DNA from: Isoetes taiwanensis
Taxonomy: Eukaryota; Streptophyta; Lycopodiopsida; Isoetales; Isoetaceae
Assembly: GCA_021234155.1 (NCBI GenBank)
Contig: JAJEKV010000242.1
Coordinates: forward strand, 62,001 to 126,000
Reading direction: 5' to 3'
Length of the DNA stretch: 64,000 nt
Shown here one piece after another: positions 24,770 through 38,700 of this stretch. The position numbers were made by a program, and so were the translations under genes. Each line of letters starts with the position of its first letter. The first letter of the stretch is position 1. The notes under the pieces were generated by a model. It did no database searches and was not told where the DNA came from. It worked only from the letters and a program-made list of their open reading frames with translations.

Positions 24770-27740
24770 ATATTTCATTGTCTCCATTCTTTCTTCTTCT
24801 TTTCTTTGCAACCTTTGCACTGCTTTCAATTTGTGATTTTGGGTCAACTGCATCTTGTGCCAAGATGGTAGTGTTTTGTGGCAAGCTGTCCATGATGTGA
24901 TCATGCACATCTTCATCAAGCTCATACTGGTTATTTCCCATGTGATGCATGACAAAGTTCACTGCAGTAACTAAATGACTGTAAACACTACATTCAGGAT
25001 CATGCTCCAGCAACTCGTATCTGCAACCTCCAATGAACTTGTAGTACTTTCCTGTTACAACAACTTCATTCCTACCAAACTTCTGCCCCCAAGGATCCTT
25101 GTATGCTTTCTCAATGACATGTTTAACTCAGTGTGCATTTGAATATAAAATCTACCTTTTCTTTGTTGTTAGGCTCCGGCATTGACACGCAAAGTTATCT
25201 CCAATTGCAATTATATCGACTTCCATTGGGATCTCCCTCATAAACAGGACCATCGGTGACTTCATCTTTATATTCAAAGACCTGGTCTTAGCTTCGAGAA
25301 AAAATCCATGTGCCTATTCTCTCCTGTTAGGGACACTTGCCATACTTACCAAAGCCGACAATTGTGGCGTAAACAAGAATAATTCATGTGTGCAACTTGA
25401 GTATGGTCTGCACTTTGAATAGGCCTGATAGCATGGAAATGACTTGATCCAACTAGAGTTGCACAATCATAACTCTCACTCCTGTCAACTTCATCAATTC
25501 CTATTTCCCAAAAAAACCTGCAGTTTCACAAATATAGAACATTCAAACAAAATATGAAATGATATAAAAGGGTTTTGAGAAAATACATAAATCTGTCCTT
25601 CCCTTCAATTGTGGAATGTTCTTTGAAATGTCTCGTACAAAAAACAACTACATCATGTGCATTTCTCAATGGTGTTGAATTCCTCTTTAACATTTCATGA
25701 GTTAGTGCCCTCTTAATGACAGCTCCAGCACCATCATGTTCACCTGTCTCAAGGAAAATGACTGATCATCAACAATAAAAGAACAAAACATTTCAGAATA
25801 CCTTTTCCATGGTATGAAGCAAAATAATTCCAATTTATTGGAATTTTGAGTTTTGGTAGTACCTACCAAGGAAATAAAATGGCCTTGCACCTTTAAACCG
25901 ATGAGAGCATCCATCGGACCACATAATATCTTTGCTTATATTTGATACCTCAAATGCGCTAAAATTTGCATGTTTGAGCAAGCGGTGTTGCACAAATAAG
26001 GTGTCATGTTCCCTATCATCCGAGATGTAGAAATGTGTCTCTTTGATAATTCTTCTTTCATTCTCATCTAAATGAGGATCATCTAATTTTGCTGCATGTC
26101 TGTATGTAATGTGTACCAAAATTGTGCACTGATCATTCCTCCAATGAAGACTTTGGATTTCTTGTTGGATCTTGAAGGTATAATTCTCAAAGAAAGTCAA
26201 TTCTTTGAAACAATTGAATCCTTTGGAAGCGTTGCCAAACAATCCCTAAATTGTTTGGCACGCCACCTCCCTCATAGTTGTGTGGAATGAACCGATTCAA
26301 GGCTGTCTTTTGCATTCTCAAATATCTCAAGCAACACTTGTTGATTTGTAAACCAATTTGGTTCTTGATTTTTAGAAACCTTATAACCCCCTTATCATCG
26401 GGGCTCTTCCACATGCTCATAGACCTACAACAGTAAACAACAACAAATCACAACCAAAGCACTAGACAACCTAAATAGACAATCCTCACCTTGTCATATG
26501 TCTTCCGATCCAACTTGATACCCTTTCACGGATGTCTTTTCCTTTGGACATATTCGTAACTTGCTTGGCCCACACTTTTTTGCATTTTAAAGTCAAACAA
26601 TCATGTGCATGCCATTCATCGATTCATCGTGCACATACTAGTGACCTCCAAAGCTCACTAGTTGAAGCATAGGTGCACTTTCTTGACATGCATGTTGGTC
26701 CGGGCCCAGACCTCACAAGTGCACTTGCAACCAACACCATGTATTTTTCATCATGCGACTTTTGTTAATTGCAACTCTTACAAAGTCCGCTTTCATATGA
26801 TACACACAAAGAAGACGCGTCTCTCTATCCTTAACCTTCCTAACATAGGGAGGTTTCAATGCATGGAATAGTGAAAAAGAGACCTCAAACTTTGGATATT
26901 CACTTACGAAACGTTGGTAGAAAGTGACGCAAGACATGCAACCAACAATTAGCATTAGACATTTTGAAGGCAGATCCAAGAATAAAGAATAAAATACAAC
27001 CAATAAATATTCTAACCCGAGTCTCTTCTAAGAAGTGTAGTGGATGCATAATTTTCTTCCCTTTAGATAATCGATCTTTAAAACATGTTTCTTGGAAGGA
27101 GACACTCTAGTGTTGTTCCTCCAAAAGTCAACTATGAATTTTCTTTCATCATAAGAAAGTTTATCAATTCTTGTGCTTTTCTTGAACATGGGCCATGGGC
27201 CATCACCATGTTCCAAACTAACCTTCTATTAACCCAAATTGTAACAATTTTCCTGTTTAGATTCATTTGTTTGGCAAAAGCACATTTGTTAGTATCAAAG
27301 ACTAAGCGCAAAAGACATTGCAAAGACTTACGGCTCTCCAAGTATCAGTGGTTTTCGAGTACTTATGTGCTTCAAAAGAATCCCTCAGATTTTTAACAAT
27401 CATTTCCATTGTTTTCACTTCTTTTGTGCATGGAACACCAAGTTCTGGCACCCACTTGGCAGCACCACTTAGGATTTCTTTTTCTGCCGGCCGAGGTTTA
27501 GCTTTTTCAAAATTTGATTCAATACTTTTCCCTACTTCTTTGTTTCTTTTTTTTTTTTTTCCTTGAGGTAAGTAAACCTTTTTCGATTTGCATCATCCGC
27601 ACCACTTTTTTTTCCCTTTTTTTACGCCTTTGAATCCTTCTTATATCTGTTTTTTTTTTTTTTTTGAGCATAACTTCCAATGAATGTTGGCAGGACATGT
27701 TCTCACAACCTTCATTCAAGCAGGAATCAGTATTCAACCA
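24770..27740 (-). pseudogene. Transposase-like gene with WSDGC motif, unrecognised family
   Basis: Minus-strand exon-like pieces appear in a consistent order. These are YDERKFIVDFWRNNTRVSPS (near 27150), TFYQRFVSEYPKFEV and LKPPYVRKVKDRETRLLCVY (26920-26790), NKCCLRYLRMQKTALNRF (near 26320), and RRIIKETHFYISDDREHDTL, FVQHRLL and IMWSDGCSHRFKGARPFYFL (26050-25860). The acidic/basic tail is LEHDPECSVYSHLVTAVNF (25010-24770). The acidic SDGC...F-K block resembles a catalytic segment of DNA-transposase-derived proteins, but this is inference. Introns and shifts separate the pieces and no intact protein is possible as read. Confidence 0.45.
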
Positions 27741-27845
27741 ATTTAATCTTAATTACCAAGTGTGTAGAAAAATAAGTCAGCATAGTTATGTGCATGAAAA
27801 ATAAGTCAGCATAGTTATGTGTAGAAAAATAAGTCAGCATAGGTG

Positions 27846-29125
27846 TTACCTGAATTGTTTGAAGCATCTGGTCTTCCAAGATCTGATGCAAACAAGTCTG
27901 AAAGTGGAAATATTCTTAAATGTTGTCAACCAAGATAGAATACATATGTAAAAGTCAAAGCATATTAGAGGAAACAAACCTTCTTGTTCTAAACAAAACG
28001 AATCCATGGTAGGCTCAGCAACATCTCCATCAAAACATTTGAAGGCATGAAATCGGACAAGAAGCATTTTGCAGCTCCCCAAAATCATCACGAAGATCGT
28101 AATTATCGACATGATCTTCCAAATAACTGTATTCTGCATCAAATAAATTGAAAGTTAAATTTCATCTTTCAGCACCACAACAGCACAGTCCTTTCCATGT
28201 GTTCGGATTCCCTCACTAAATTTGAGGATTGTTTATACCTGCAGGTAAGGAAGTATTTGCCTTGGTTTGTGGTACTTTGTTCTCAGAAAAATTCTTTGAG
28301 AATGTTGAACAACAATTGGAAAAGTGCTTTGATTGCTCTACAAATTAAATGCGTAGGCCAGGAATAGAGTCTCCTGCATCAAAATTGCATGAATTCTTTG
28401 CTAATGAAGCTAGGAAAGTTTTTTTCCGGTCGGAAACCATAGCTTTTCTGCTCCAAGCAAGAAACACATTGCATCAAAGAAATGTTAATTCCGCCAATTT
28501 CCATTTGAAAGCAACCTACCCTTCGGGATCGCTAAGTTGGCTTCAATCAAGGTCCTTGATTGATCTTGAAAACCAGCGAATCTCCCTCCCGGAATAGCTA
28601 TGGCGGGTGGCCAGGCTGAGAAGAGTGGCGTTTTTGGTGAAGGGTTGAAGAAGGCCGAACAACACTTCACCGGCACTAGTGTCGCGACATGTTTTTTTTG
28701 AACATGTCAAATGAAAATACACCCACCATTAAAGCTGCAGATGCGCAAAAAAACATACCATTGTTGTCTTCTAAAAACCTCATCATCGAGCAGGGTCATT
28801 GGATCTCGAGCTCGTTGAGTTCAATAGCTGCAAAGCAGATATCTCTGTAATGCAAACCGAAAGTGTCAAAGCCCGAAAAAGCATGGCAATCATACCAAGA
28901 ATGACCGGATCCATGGTTTAGTGGCGGAATCGAAAAGAATGGGGAGGGAAAACTAGAAATGAATTATCCCATATAGCCCATGAACCAAGAAATACTGGGC
29001 TTGAATATCCCACAATTTGGCAATTGAACGCTACGATCGAATTATCCCACATTTTTCTCGCGGGCGGAATTGATGCATGATCGAAAATCCGCAAACAAGC
29101 AAAATTTCGCCAATAATGTAGGTCG
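27846..29125. other. No firmly supported gene
   Basis: A minus-strand piece at 28142-27960 may be an upstream exon of the WSDGC-type gene, because it is acidic and ends at a GT-like donor, but the frame is not maintained. The plus-strand frame 28349-28597 (83 codons) has no recognised motif. The words AAATAAGTCAGCATAGTTATGTG repeat near 27770-27840 as a short tandem array. Confidence 0.4.
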
Positions 29126-29129
29126 TTAA

Positions 29130-29235
29130 GCCTCGGGAGAGATATCGTCTCTCCTCTCCTCCCAAAAAATACGTACATTCCCGGGAGGAACCGTATGTGA
29201 CGAGAGATGGATTTTTTACGAGCATGTGGCCGCCG

Positions 29236-29285
<50 letters not shown>
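29130..29285. repeat. TC-centred MITE left arm (copy M3) and (GA)n
   Basis: TAA at 29127-29129 precedes GCCTCGGGAGAGAT, then GACGAGAGATGGATTTTTT, GAGCATGTGGCCGCCGCA and a GA tract (29239-29285). The inverted counterpart lies at 31151-31260 and ends CTCTCGTCGCC before TAA (31261-31263). The two arms bracket LINE A4. Confidence 0.55.
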
Positions 29286-29288
<3 letters not shown>

Positions 29289-29399
29289 CTTCAATCCGGG
29301 AGAAAGAAAAGGAAAAAAAGAAGCGAAAATGCACAAGCAGTTTGCCAAAATCGATTGAAAAGCGATTTGATTGGGGTTTTTGGATAATCACAGCTGCAG

Positions 29400-31130
29400 A
29401 TCGTGCCTTTACTGCACAGGCTTTTCAGCATACACGACTTCTACAAGCAAGCAAAATTGATGCATCCATGGTCTGTATACAAACAGGATTTTTGTGGTCT
29501 TCTGGTGGTGCTCAAATCTATATTTAACTCAGTGAAGGGGTCCAAGAAACCTGTTTATGTAGCCTTTGTGGATTTCAGAAAAGCCTTCGATAAAGTGCCT
29601 AGATCTCAGCTATGGGAGAGACTAGAGAACTTGGGAGTTCCGGAGCAATTACGAGCAGCAGTGCAAGTGTTATATGAAAAGGTTTTAATACAACTCTCCT
29701 TTTCTCTTTCTTTAGAAAATCTGGAATATATTGATAGTAACATTGGGGTCAAGCAAGGCTGCCCAATATCACCTACTCTGTTTGGATTATTTATTGATAG
29801 TCTTGAGAGCTGGCTACATAATAGTTGTTCAGAAGGTACGGATATTCATGGTTATATAGTGCAACTATTGATGTATGCCGATGACGTGGTCATTTTTGCT
29901 CGACACCAGGCTCCATGCAGAAACATTTGGATGGATTAGCCCACTTTTGTGATGCTACAGGAATGCAGGTGAACCTTGAGAAGACAAATATCATGATAGT
30001 AGGTGCGGTTAAACAGGAGGGCTCATTTCAATACAAAGAAAAGCAGGTGAGTACTTGTGATTCATATAAGTATTTAGGGCTGATTTTTCACAGAAACCAT
30101 AGATGGAATACATGTATCCAACAGAGAATTGATGGAAGCCATAGGGCTCTTTATGCTATGCAAAGTTTGTGCAGGGAAGCTCATTTATGGTCTTGGTCGC
30201 TCAAACATAAACTTTTTGTGTCACTTGTTTAGAGTGTAGCACTATATGGGAGTGAAATATGGGGACCCAACCTTCCACAGGGATTATGGGATGATTTGGA
30301 GCAGATCTTGAAGAAGTTCATACGCCTTGAATTAGGTGTAAAAGCTCAAACCCCTTATCAGATGATGTTGACGGAATGTGGGCTTATGCCTTTAGAAGGA
30401 GAAGCATTGGTCAGGTGCATTAGATACTTGAAAAAGGTGTCAGCCATGGATAACACACGACTTCCTCATAGGGCTTTTTTGGGTAGTAAGGATGTGATTA
30501 AGTGGTTAAAGAAATGGGATATAGAATGGCAGGATGCCCTTCTCATAAAGGATTACCTGAGACAATGGATCTTTGATAAGGTTTATAAGAAGATGTGGTC
30601 TCAACCTAAAACAAAGATGATTATGTACAGGCAAAATATGAACCCTGGCTTGGAAATGGCGAAATATCTATAGGAAAATATCTCCATAAAGAAAAGACAT
30701 GCAATAGGGAGGATTCGTCTAAGTTCACATCATCTGGGGGTGGAAACTGGGAGATGGGGGCGTATTGTTCCTAGGGCATAGAGATATTGCAAGATTTGTG
30801 GAGAAGAACAAATAGAAGATGAAGATCACACCTTGCTTCATTGTAGTGCATATCATTCTTTGAGGGCACGACATGGAGTTCACGCCGAAGATCTTCAGAC
30901 CTTCTTCAATATAGAAGGAGATAAGATTGGGGAATACTTATTAGAATTACTGAGATGTAGAGAGAATTGTTTGAGAAGATTAAATAGTATCTTAGATGAT
31001 GAAGATATGTTGAGTGAGAGCGATGAGTTAGATGAGGACCCTGAAACTCATCTACTCTTTTATGATATTGTGTAAAATTTTGGTTGTCTTTTAGGCCTTT
31101 GAGGCCTCCCAAAGACTTAATACACTTCAC
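29400..31130 (+). mobile_element. LINE copy A4, best-preserved member of the TC-associated family
   Basis: The RT core runs from KPVYVAFVDFRKAFDKVPRS (29550) through DSNIGVKQGCPISPTLFGLF (29735) to the YADD catalytic box in LLMYADDVVIFARH (29870). A one-base shift leads to MQVNLEKTNIMIVGAVKQEG (29960), the thumb (30296-30673) and a terminal CxxC/H/C knuckle, CKICGEEQIEDEDHTLLHC (near 30790-30845). The 3' end has an acidic tail, the hairpin AGGCCTTTGAGGCCT (31093-31107), TAATACACTTCAC and a TC tract. Endonuclease and ORF1 are absent (5'-truncated). Stops near 30231 and 30671 and the shift make it inactive. Confidence 0.88.
29403..29939 (+). pseudogene. LINE A4 reverse transcriptase fingers and palm
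   Basis: This 178-codon frame holds RT motifs in order: FVDFRKAFDKV, a QVLYEKVLIQLS helix, GVKQGCPISPTLFGLFIDSL and the YADDVV active site near its end. The frame then shifts into the neighbouring phase at 29915-30232. In the full element the enzyme would copy RNA onto nicked target DNA. The first ~30 codons, before NSVKGSKKPVYV, are not clearly RT. Confidence 0.8.
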
Positions 31131-31133
31131 CCA

Positions 31134-31260
31134 TCTCTCTCTCTCTCTCTTGCGCTGGCCACATGCTCCAAATTTTTTTATCTCTCGTGCTATACGGCGA
31201 GAGATAATTTTTATACCGTATAGCACGAGAGATAATGAGAGGTAATAATCTCTCGTCGCC
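31134..31260. repeat. (TC)n and TC-centred MITE right arm (copy M3)
   Basis: TC repeats (31134-31150) are followed by TTGCGCTGGCCACATGCTCC and then a perfect 20-bp inverted repeat, TTATCTCTCGTGCTATACGG (31178-31197) with CCGTATAGCACGAGAGATAA (31216-31235). The arm ends CTCTCGTCGCC before TAA. Confidence 0.65.
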
Positions 31261-31263
31261 TAA

Positions 31264-32445
31264 CAAGGCTCGTTAAGAGGAAAAAAAAAACGGCCAAACT
31301 TTTCCTTCCTAAAAATTTTCCAAGATCCTTTTTTTTCTGGTTATGGCCGCTTCCGGATCCCCTGCTTCCAGATCCCTTGCTTCTGGTTATGGCGGCCGCT
31401 TCCAGATCCCCTGCTTCCTGGTTAAGCCGGCCGTCCTGTTCACAGCAGAGTTTGCAGTTTGCCTTCATTTGTTTGTTCTCAATTGTTTCATTTGTTTGTT
31501 CTCAATTGTTTGCGGCAGCGGCAGGGGCAGAATCAGAAGCGTGGAGTCGAACTTGGTTTACCTGGAACTGATTTCATACTGAATGTGTTAAATCGAGGAG
31601 GAGCTCAAAGGCCATAAAACAGGATTTAGAAATGGTTTATGGTTGTGCAGACCCATTACGGGAATGCTTGTTTAACCCAGAGTTGGATAATTTAGCGATA
31701 AATGTGAGTCTAGATGGGGCCGCCAGAAGCCTTTTATCGTCATGAGCGCTATAGCTGTGGCATTTGCAGTTCTCCTCGATTTTGAAGAAGCCTTGAAGAA
31801 GCTCGATTTTGAAGAAGCCTTAAAATATGTGCTACTGTTGATCTTAATCTCATAGCTCCGACTATGGAAATGAGGACTTTTTTGTCGGATCTTAAGAGCA
31901 TGTCAATCCATGGAATTTTCTCAAAAATCACGAAATCTTAGTAAGCAGACAGGGAGAAACCTTGAACTCTTGCTTTGAGCGAGGCGATTATTTTTCTAGT
32001 TTCAGATACAATTTATAAATACAACAAATGGGCTGCAAGAATCGATCCACACTTTGACATATTGTGCCTGATAAAAGCGGAAAACAGAAAAGAAATAGCA
32101 TAATCTAGCATGACTAGTAAAAGCAAACAGGTATTCCTGCTTCTTATAAATTGTTCGGCTAGACCGTAGGAAGAAGAACAAGCCGTAGCATTTATTTGCC
32201 ATAGCATTTTTCGCCATAGCATTTATTTGTTTCAACGCCATAGCATTTTATTTGCTCGATTCGATGAAACAAATAAACCCTGCTTTGATTCGATTTGATT
32301 CCAAACCCCGTTCCAACACCTTTGTTGTCGAAGACCTGCAGAATGCAAATGCAAAAAGGGTGTACATATTCGAAAAATTTTTGGACGACCGAATTTTTTT
32401 TGGCTTAAAGCCACTAACAATAAAAATAACTAATGGGGAACGCCC
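31264..32445. other. No supported gene
   Basis: A CGGATCC/CTTCCGGATCC-rich tandem patch lies at 31345-31430 and several short overlapping frames follow, none with a domain. GCCATAGCATTT repeats near 32180-32250. CGCCC followed by TAA at 32446-32448 may be the end of another small TIR element. Confidence 0.4.
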
Positions 32446-32457
32446 TAACAATAGTTA

Positions 32458-32570
32458 GGGGTGTTTTGTCTCTCAAAGGGAGAGCCAAATTTTTTGACTC
32501 TCCCTTAGTCTCTCGCCATCTCCCATCTCTCCCCATCTCTCAATTGTCTCTCAACCCCCATGTGGCCAAC

Positions 32571-32660
<90 letters not shown>
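32458..32660. repeat. TC-centred MITE left arm (copy M4) and (TC)n
   Basis: TTA (32455-32457) precedes GGGGTGTTTTGTCTCTC. The arm continues with GGGAGAGCC and its inverse GACTCTCCC, and CCCATGTGGCCAACGCA, then a pure TC tract (32574-32660). The order is the inverse of 17861-18054. Confidence 0.6.
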
Positions 32661-33030
<370 letters not shown>

Positions 33031-33189
33031 GGCAAAACCTAAGAAGAAGATCGTTCTAGTTGCTGTCTGTAAGGATGGGTCTTCCAGGGGCAGAAGGTCT
33101 CAAGAGCCCCATGAAAAATCCTCTCTAATGATAAGCATGGATGACTCACGCCTTTCAGACCTTGCATACACAATGGTCATGGGTTAACA

Positions 33190-35731
33190 ATGCCTTAAAA
33201 CCTGTTGTAAGGAGAAATGAGACACCTAGTTCTCCAAATGGAATATACAAGAACACGGGTGCATACAGGTGCAAAATAATGAGGATCATAATTGTCTGAA
33301 ACAGTATCTGGACACATATTTCCAAGTAAGCTTTTGGATAACAGTGCTTTGGAGTTGGTAAAAACATCGCACTATAAGAACTAGATTAATCCTACGCTTG
33401 CTAGGGAACCTGTTAATACATTTACCCATGAAAAAGCATAGAATGATTGTCTCAATTCCTATAGAAGCACACCACCCCAGGATTGAGACAGACAGATGGA
33501 CCCAGGAAGAGCGAGAACAAAGGGTCTATCAATGCTGCCGGTTAGGAGTTATTAGAGATGAGGGCCACACCCTTTCAGCACTGCCTAGCGTTTGCACTTC
33601 TCCGGACATGCTATGAGGAGTTGGTTATGCCTGACCAACTGCTACATATGATGATGAACACACATGTGGTAGGAGCATTGACATCTTACATTCACGAGAC
33701 ATTGGACATGCGGACTCAAGTATGCACCTGATCATCACACAACCATGTACAAATGTATACTTTGTTAGCAAGCCTATCTGCTAAGGTTTTTCTCATGCTA
33801 ACCCTTCGAGGTGAGGGTTTTTTAATCCTGGACAATAATAGGTTGGTTGTTCTCTGTTTGTTTGAGTCCCATATGCTATTTGGTCTCTGTGGCAATAAAA
33901 TCCAATGCAATTCAGTTCATTTCTATCTTGATTAAGTAAATTGATTTTTCTTTTAAAATCTTCTCAGACCAGCATAATACCTGTGATAATACCAGTCATC
34001 AACAAGCCATGTCATACTAGAAGCATACTTTTCAACTTTCTTTAACTTCTAACAAGTCCAATATGGAATCTATAGCATGGTTCAAAAATAGGGGGTTTGG
34101 CCCCGAAAAATCCGGCCATCCTTAAAAATTTCCGACGAGTTAAAAAAAATTCTGGCAATTTTCTGGCTATTTTTGGCAAAACATCTAGGAAATAGGCTTA
34201 AAAAAGAGGTGAACTTATCTTTTTTTCGATAACATAAAATGGAAGGTGGCATTTTTGCCAATTTGGTGGGCCACTAAATTCGAGCCCTAATCTATAGTAT
34301 ACAAAAAAATATGATATATTAGAGGCACATTGTGTTGTAGTATTGCTAAGGTCCCGCCACGAAAAGCATCATTTGCCAATAAACATGTTGGAGTCGCCAT
34401 AAAACTATTCCATTTATCATCTCCTTTGGATGATCATGCACCTAACCTTATAAATGATTAGATACATTGCACTTCCAGGAAACGTATCTTTACCCCTTCC
34501 AAAGTATTATTGGTATATAAATGATTCGGAAAAGATTTGTAATCTAAAAGTTTTTCCATATCAACAAGCGTTCTTGGTTTAGAAAATCCTCGTAATCTAT
34601 TTTGTAGATTGAAAATTCACACTACAGTTTGGAAAGAGCAGGAACTTTTGCTGCTAAAAACCGTAATTTTCCTTTCTACTTCCAGTAGAAAGTGAGGGGG
34701 GGATGCATCTGGTAGGCTGGCTGGTAGGCTGGGTTAGACCCAAGAAGAAACTTGCCAATTATACCGCAAGAAATTTCTCGAATCAAGATTCATAGCCATA
34801 AATAAGAATTTTATTATTTATTTATTTATAAGTCACGTCAACATCAGATCCTCATATCCATACAACCAACAATACATTAGAAAGAAGAGCACTGTAGTCT
34901 TTGATGCTAAAGACTCTAAGGTCTATCACACGATCCAGATGGTGCCACGTGGAGACACTCAGGCGCTAGATCGAATGGAGGAATTCCTTCCACATATTAA
35001 AAGTGGGGTGGTTGTGGTAGGTGGTCTTCATGTAGTGAAATACATCGTAATTTTGTTATACGTATTCGTATTCGTATGATCGGCGTAGACCAGAAGAAGG
35101 GCTGACCGCGGGAGCTCCATTGCGCCTGCCTTTGAACGCTTGTTGTCTGGTGTTTCGGCTGGAGGAATGCGGTGCCTTAGTTGAACTACTCGCTGATGCA
35201 CTTGAATTTGGCACCAAATTTTTGAACCAGTTCTGGCGAATTATACTTCATCCCAACTGCTTGCCTGCGATATGAGAGGTAATTTAGTTACCTCAAAATT
35301 GTGGTTCAGTTAGTTTGTAAAGGTGGGTTTTGGGATTTGTGCTTGCTGTACAAGTTTCTCTGCAAGCACTGCGATAAGGAGAATGCATTTGCGTTTTAGC
35401 ACCTGTTGTAGTTTAGATCATCCTTGATCTGCAGTGCGAACAGAGATAACCAAACCAGCAACTTAATTCATCAAATGCGCATTTATCAATTATAACGAAA
35501 TCAGTTCATCACATTTCCAGATACTGCAATGGACTTCGAATGGGTAAGAATAAGTTCAGGCCCGTGGTTTCTAAATTATCCCAATTGAGTGAGCTAGAAA
35601 AATTATTGAATAGTGGAATTCTAGCTAGATGTTTATGTTGCTACAACTTAATTGAGATCTGATTCAATGTCCATTTTTCAGCAGCTTGGGACTCATCTGA
35701 CTCATTTTGCTGAAGAACTAAATTAGCTCTC
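33190..35731. other. Intergenic region upstream of the HMG-CoA lyase gene
   Basis: No coding region supported. It holds short direct repeats (GGTAGGCTGGCTGGTAGGC near 34711) and ATTTATTT runs near 34810. The promoter and any untranslated first exon of the downstream gene should lie here; I could not fix a TATA box or start site. Confidence 0.5.
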
Positions 35732-38700
35732 ATGCAAGTGTGGAAAAGGCAGATACAGTTCTTGGAGCATGTTGGATGCTTGCAGAACAGCAGAATCAGC
35801 TCGTTGTGTCTGACTTTGGGAAGTTTTTTAGGGGCCTCTAAGGAGCATACCTTGTCATCCACAGAAAGTAGGATGCTGGATACTATGGATAGCCGGGTCT
35901 TACGGTCAGATTCACTAGAACCAAGAGATAGGGATCGTATTCTTCCTAGAATCAATGTCACACACAGGTTAGAGAAATGTCTATGATGTAATGTGTTTGA
36001 ACTTTAGACATGAACCATATCTTTTCACCTGTTATTTCCTATTCTATTTTGAGGTCAAACTGCTGCTGACTTGTCCGTTGAATGAATGTTAACTTATTGA
36101 AGTAATCAAGTCTATAAAAATAGAAATCTGTGCTTAGAACAAGATTTTTACTACCGCCTGGTCCATTATTTTTCCTTCGAATGCACTTGTAAAGGCTGGG
36201 ATTCTTTTGCTAAGGAACATATGTTTCATGTGTATCTCCTTAATCCACTAAGTTCGCTTTGGCAGTACGATTTTACATAGAAGTTGGTTATGCCTTATCA
36301 TTAGTTAGCCGCTGAATCAGAGTTGGTACTCCTCATTTATCCTTGTCCAATTTCCCAATTTTAAATGCCTTAAACAACAAATGCAAGGCCATGAGATTGG
36401 ATTATATCGTCAATGTGGGGATGCAAAAGCGCATGGAATCCTAGGTTTATATAACTGATTCATTATATCGCTTTGTGATTTCAGTGTGTCATCATCTTGG
36501 AGAAGTCGGGAAGTCAGTAATCCGCCATTGCCAGGATCTGTGCACCAAAAGCCTGTTAGTCCTGCAATTAGAAACCACATACAGGCCAGTTCTGAGAGAG
36601 GTTTCTGGGCTTCATCAGAAGGATTATGCGAGATCTCTGATAAAGATAATGGTGTTATACGCCCAAAGCCAAAGGTAAACAGGAATTATTTTCAATATAA
36701 TCCTTAATTCATATTTTAAGAGATCTAAATTCCATCTCACTTTGGACATTCCTCAGTCGTAGTAATAACGTAGATTTTATTTCTTGGAGAATGTATGTTC
36801 ATTTCATTTTATTGCAGATACTCTGCGGCATACCAGAGTTTGTAAAAATCGTAGAAGTGGGTCCAAGGGATGGACTTCAAAATGAGAAGGTTAATGTGCC
36901 TACCAACATCAAAATTGAGCTTATTCGAAGGCTTGCAGCTGCTGGACTGCCAGTTGTAGAAGCAACTAGCTTTGTTTCTCCAAAGTGGGTTCCCCAAGTA
37001 CTCACTTCTTCCCTCCTCTTTAATCGCGTGTTTTGTTATTTATTTCTCTTTGTAATACTTATTGGCACTCAATCTTGATGTTTCTCCCAGCTTGCAGATG
37101 CAAAGGATGTAATGGAAGGCATAAAGTTTTTAGAGAAATGCAGGTTTCCTGTCTTAACTCCTAATCGAAAGGTGCATGTCCACCCTTCTTTAAACATTTT
37201 TAATGCGCGAAGTGAATGTGTTGGAAGCAGTGCGAACTTGAAGTTTGTTGATAAATTCAGAATGCTTGGTATTGATAGGGGTTTGAGGCAGCTATTGCTG
37301 CTGGTGCAAAGGAAGTAGCTGTGTTCGCCGCAGCATCAGAATCTTTTACTAAGGCAAATATCAATTGCAGCATTGCTGAAAGTCTTGCACGTTACAAGGA
37401 AGTTTGTGATTTAGCAAAGCAACGTAACATTCCAGTCAGAGGGTATGATAATCAATACATTTGCATTATGCCTTGCATCTGTTAAGAACAACAGAAATAG
37501 TGACCTAGCAAATTATTTAAAGCTGCTTAATGTTCCAATGTAAAGAAACTACTTCATAGAGCTTAGATATAGAAATCATTCAGTTTGACAGTTTTATGTG
37601 ATGGGCTTTTCCATTTCATATACTACCTAAATCATAGTTTTCACTTAGAAATGATACTATGCACTATTCATAAAGGAAACAGCTCTTTAGGTGATGCAAA
37701 TGCAAGCCAAAGAAAGTACAACTGGCTTTACTGCGATTCAGAAAATTTGTATGAATGTGAAACAGCTTGAAATGCAGCCTCTATCTGGAAGATGTGCCCC
37801 ATATTATGCTTTGATTATTTCGTGGATACATAAGGCTTGCTTCTAGTCATTTTTGAAGTGACATCTGAGCCATCATCCATCTGGACAAGGCTCGGGCCTC
37901 TATCTTTGATAATCACACACTGGCTGCGTAACCAAAATGAGTAACAGGAAAACAGTGATTAACAGTCTTCACATCACGGAAGTCTGGAAGCTCCAGGGAG
38001 GAATTTGTTTTTAGCAATCCATGTTAAAGAGAAGGCCAGACAATTTTACCCATTTAAATGTATAGACACATTTCCACCGATTGCAACTGGAAGGAATTGT
38101 TACGGTGTGCACGTAGTTAGGTGTTAAAAACCATTCCTTGGTTTTTTGCAGCGTTTTTAGCTCTTTTCTTAATGGTATTACAACTTCCTCTGCAGAACAC
38201 GAGTGGAAAAGTATAGCTTCATCTGCATAGAGCCAATCTATTCATGAGACAGAAACGACCCTTTTCCACCTAATGCCTAGAGAAACAACCCTGTTTTAGG
38301 CCTGTTATGCTAGATTATTCGTCCAACCACTGTCCCAGTCCCAGGACATTGTCATAACGAATCAACACAATTTGACATGTCTTAATTAAGCTTTAACATC
38401 ATAGTTCTTTTCATAAAAGCACGCAGCCTTTGCACTATTAGCATAACATTCTAGCCATAAGTTGACTCGTTAAAATTGGTTAGATTTGAGGTACTTGTCT
38501 CACACGAATATCACCTACAGATACATTTCGTGTGTTGTGGGATGCCCGATTGAAGGACCAGTTTCCCCAGACAAAGTTGCATGTGTTTGTAAAGAGCTTT
38601 TGAGTATGGGCTGTTATGAGATCTCACTTGGGGATACAATTGGTGTTGGAACACCTGGTAAGCTAGCTGTCTGTTTGCTCACATTGTACTTCTTATGACA

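Noticed and set aside
35641-35961. Minus-strand 106-codon frame
   Set aside because: Antisense shadow of the first coding exon of the HMG-CoA lyase gene, whose splice phase fits perfectly.
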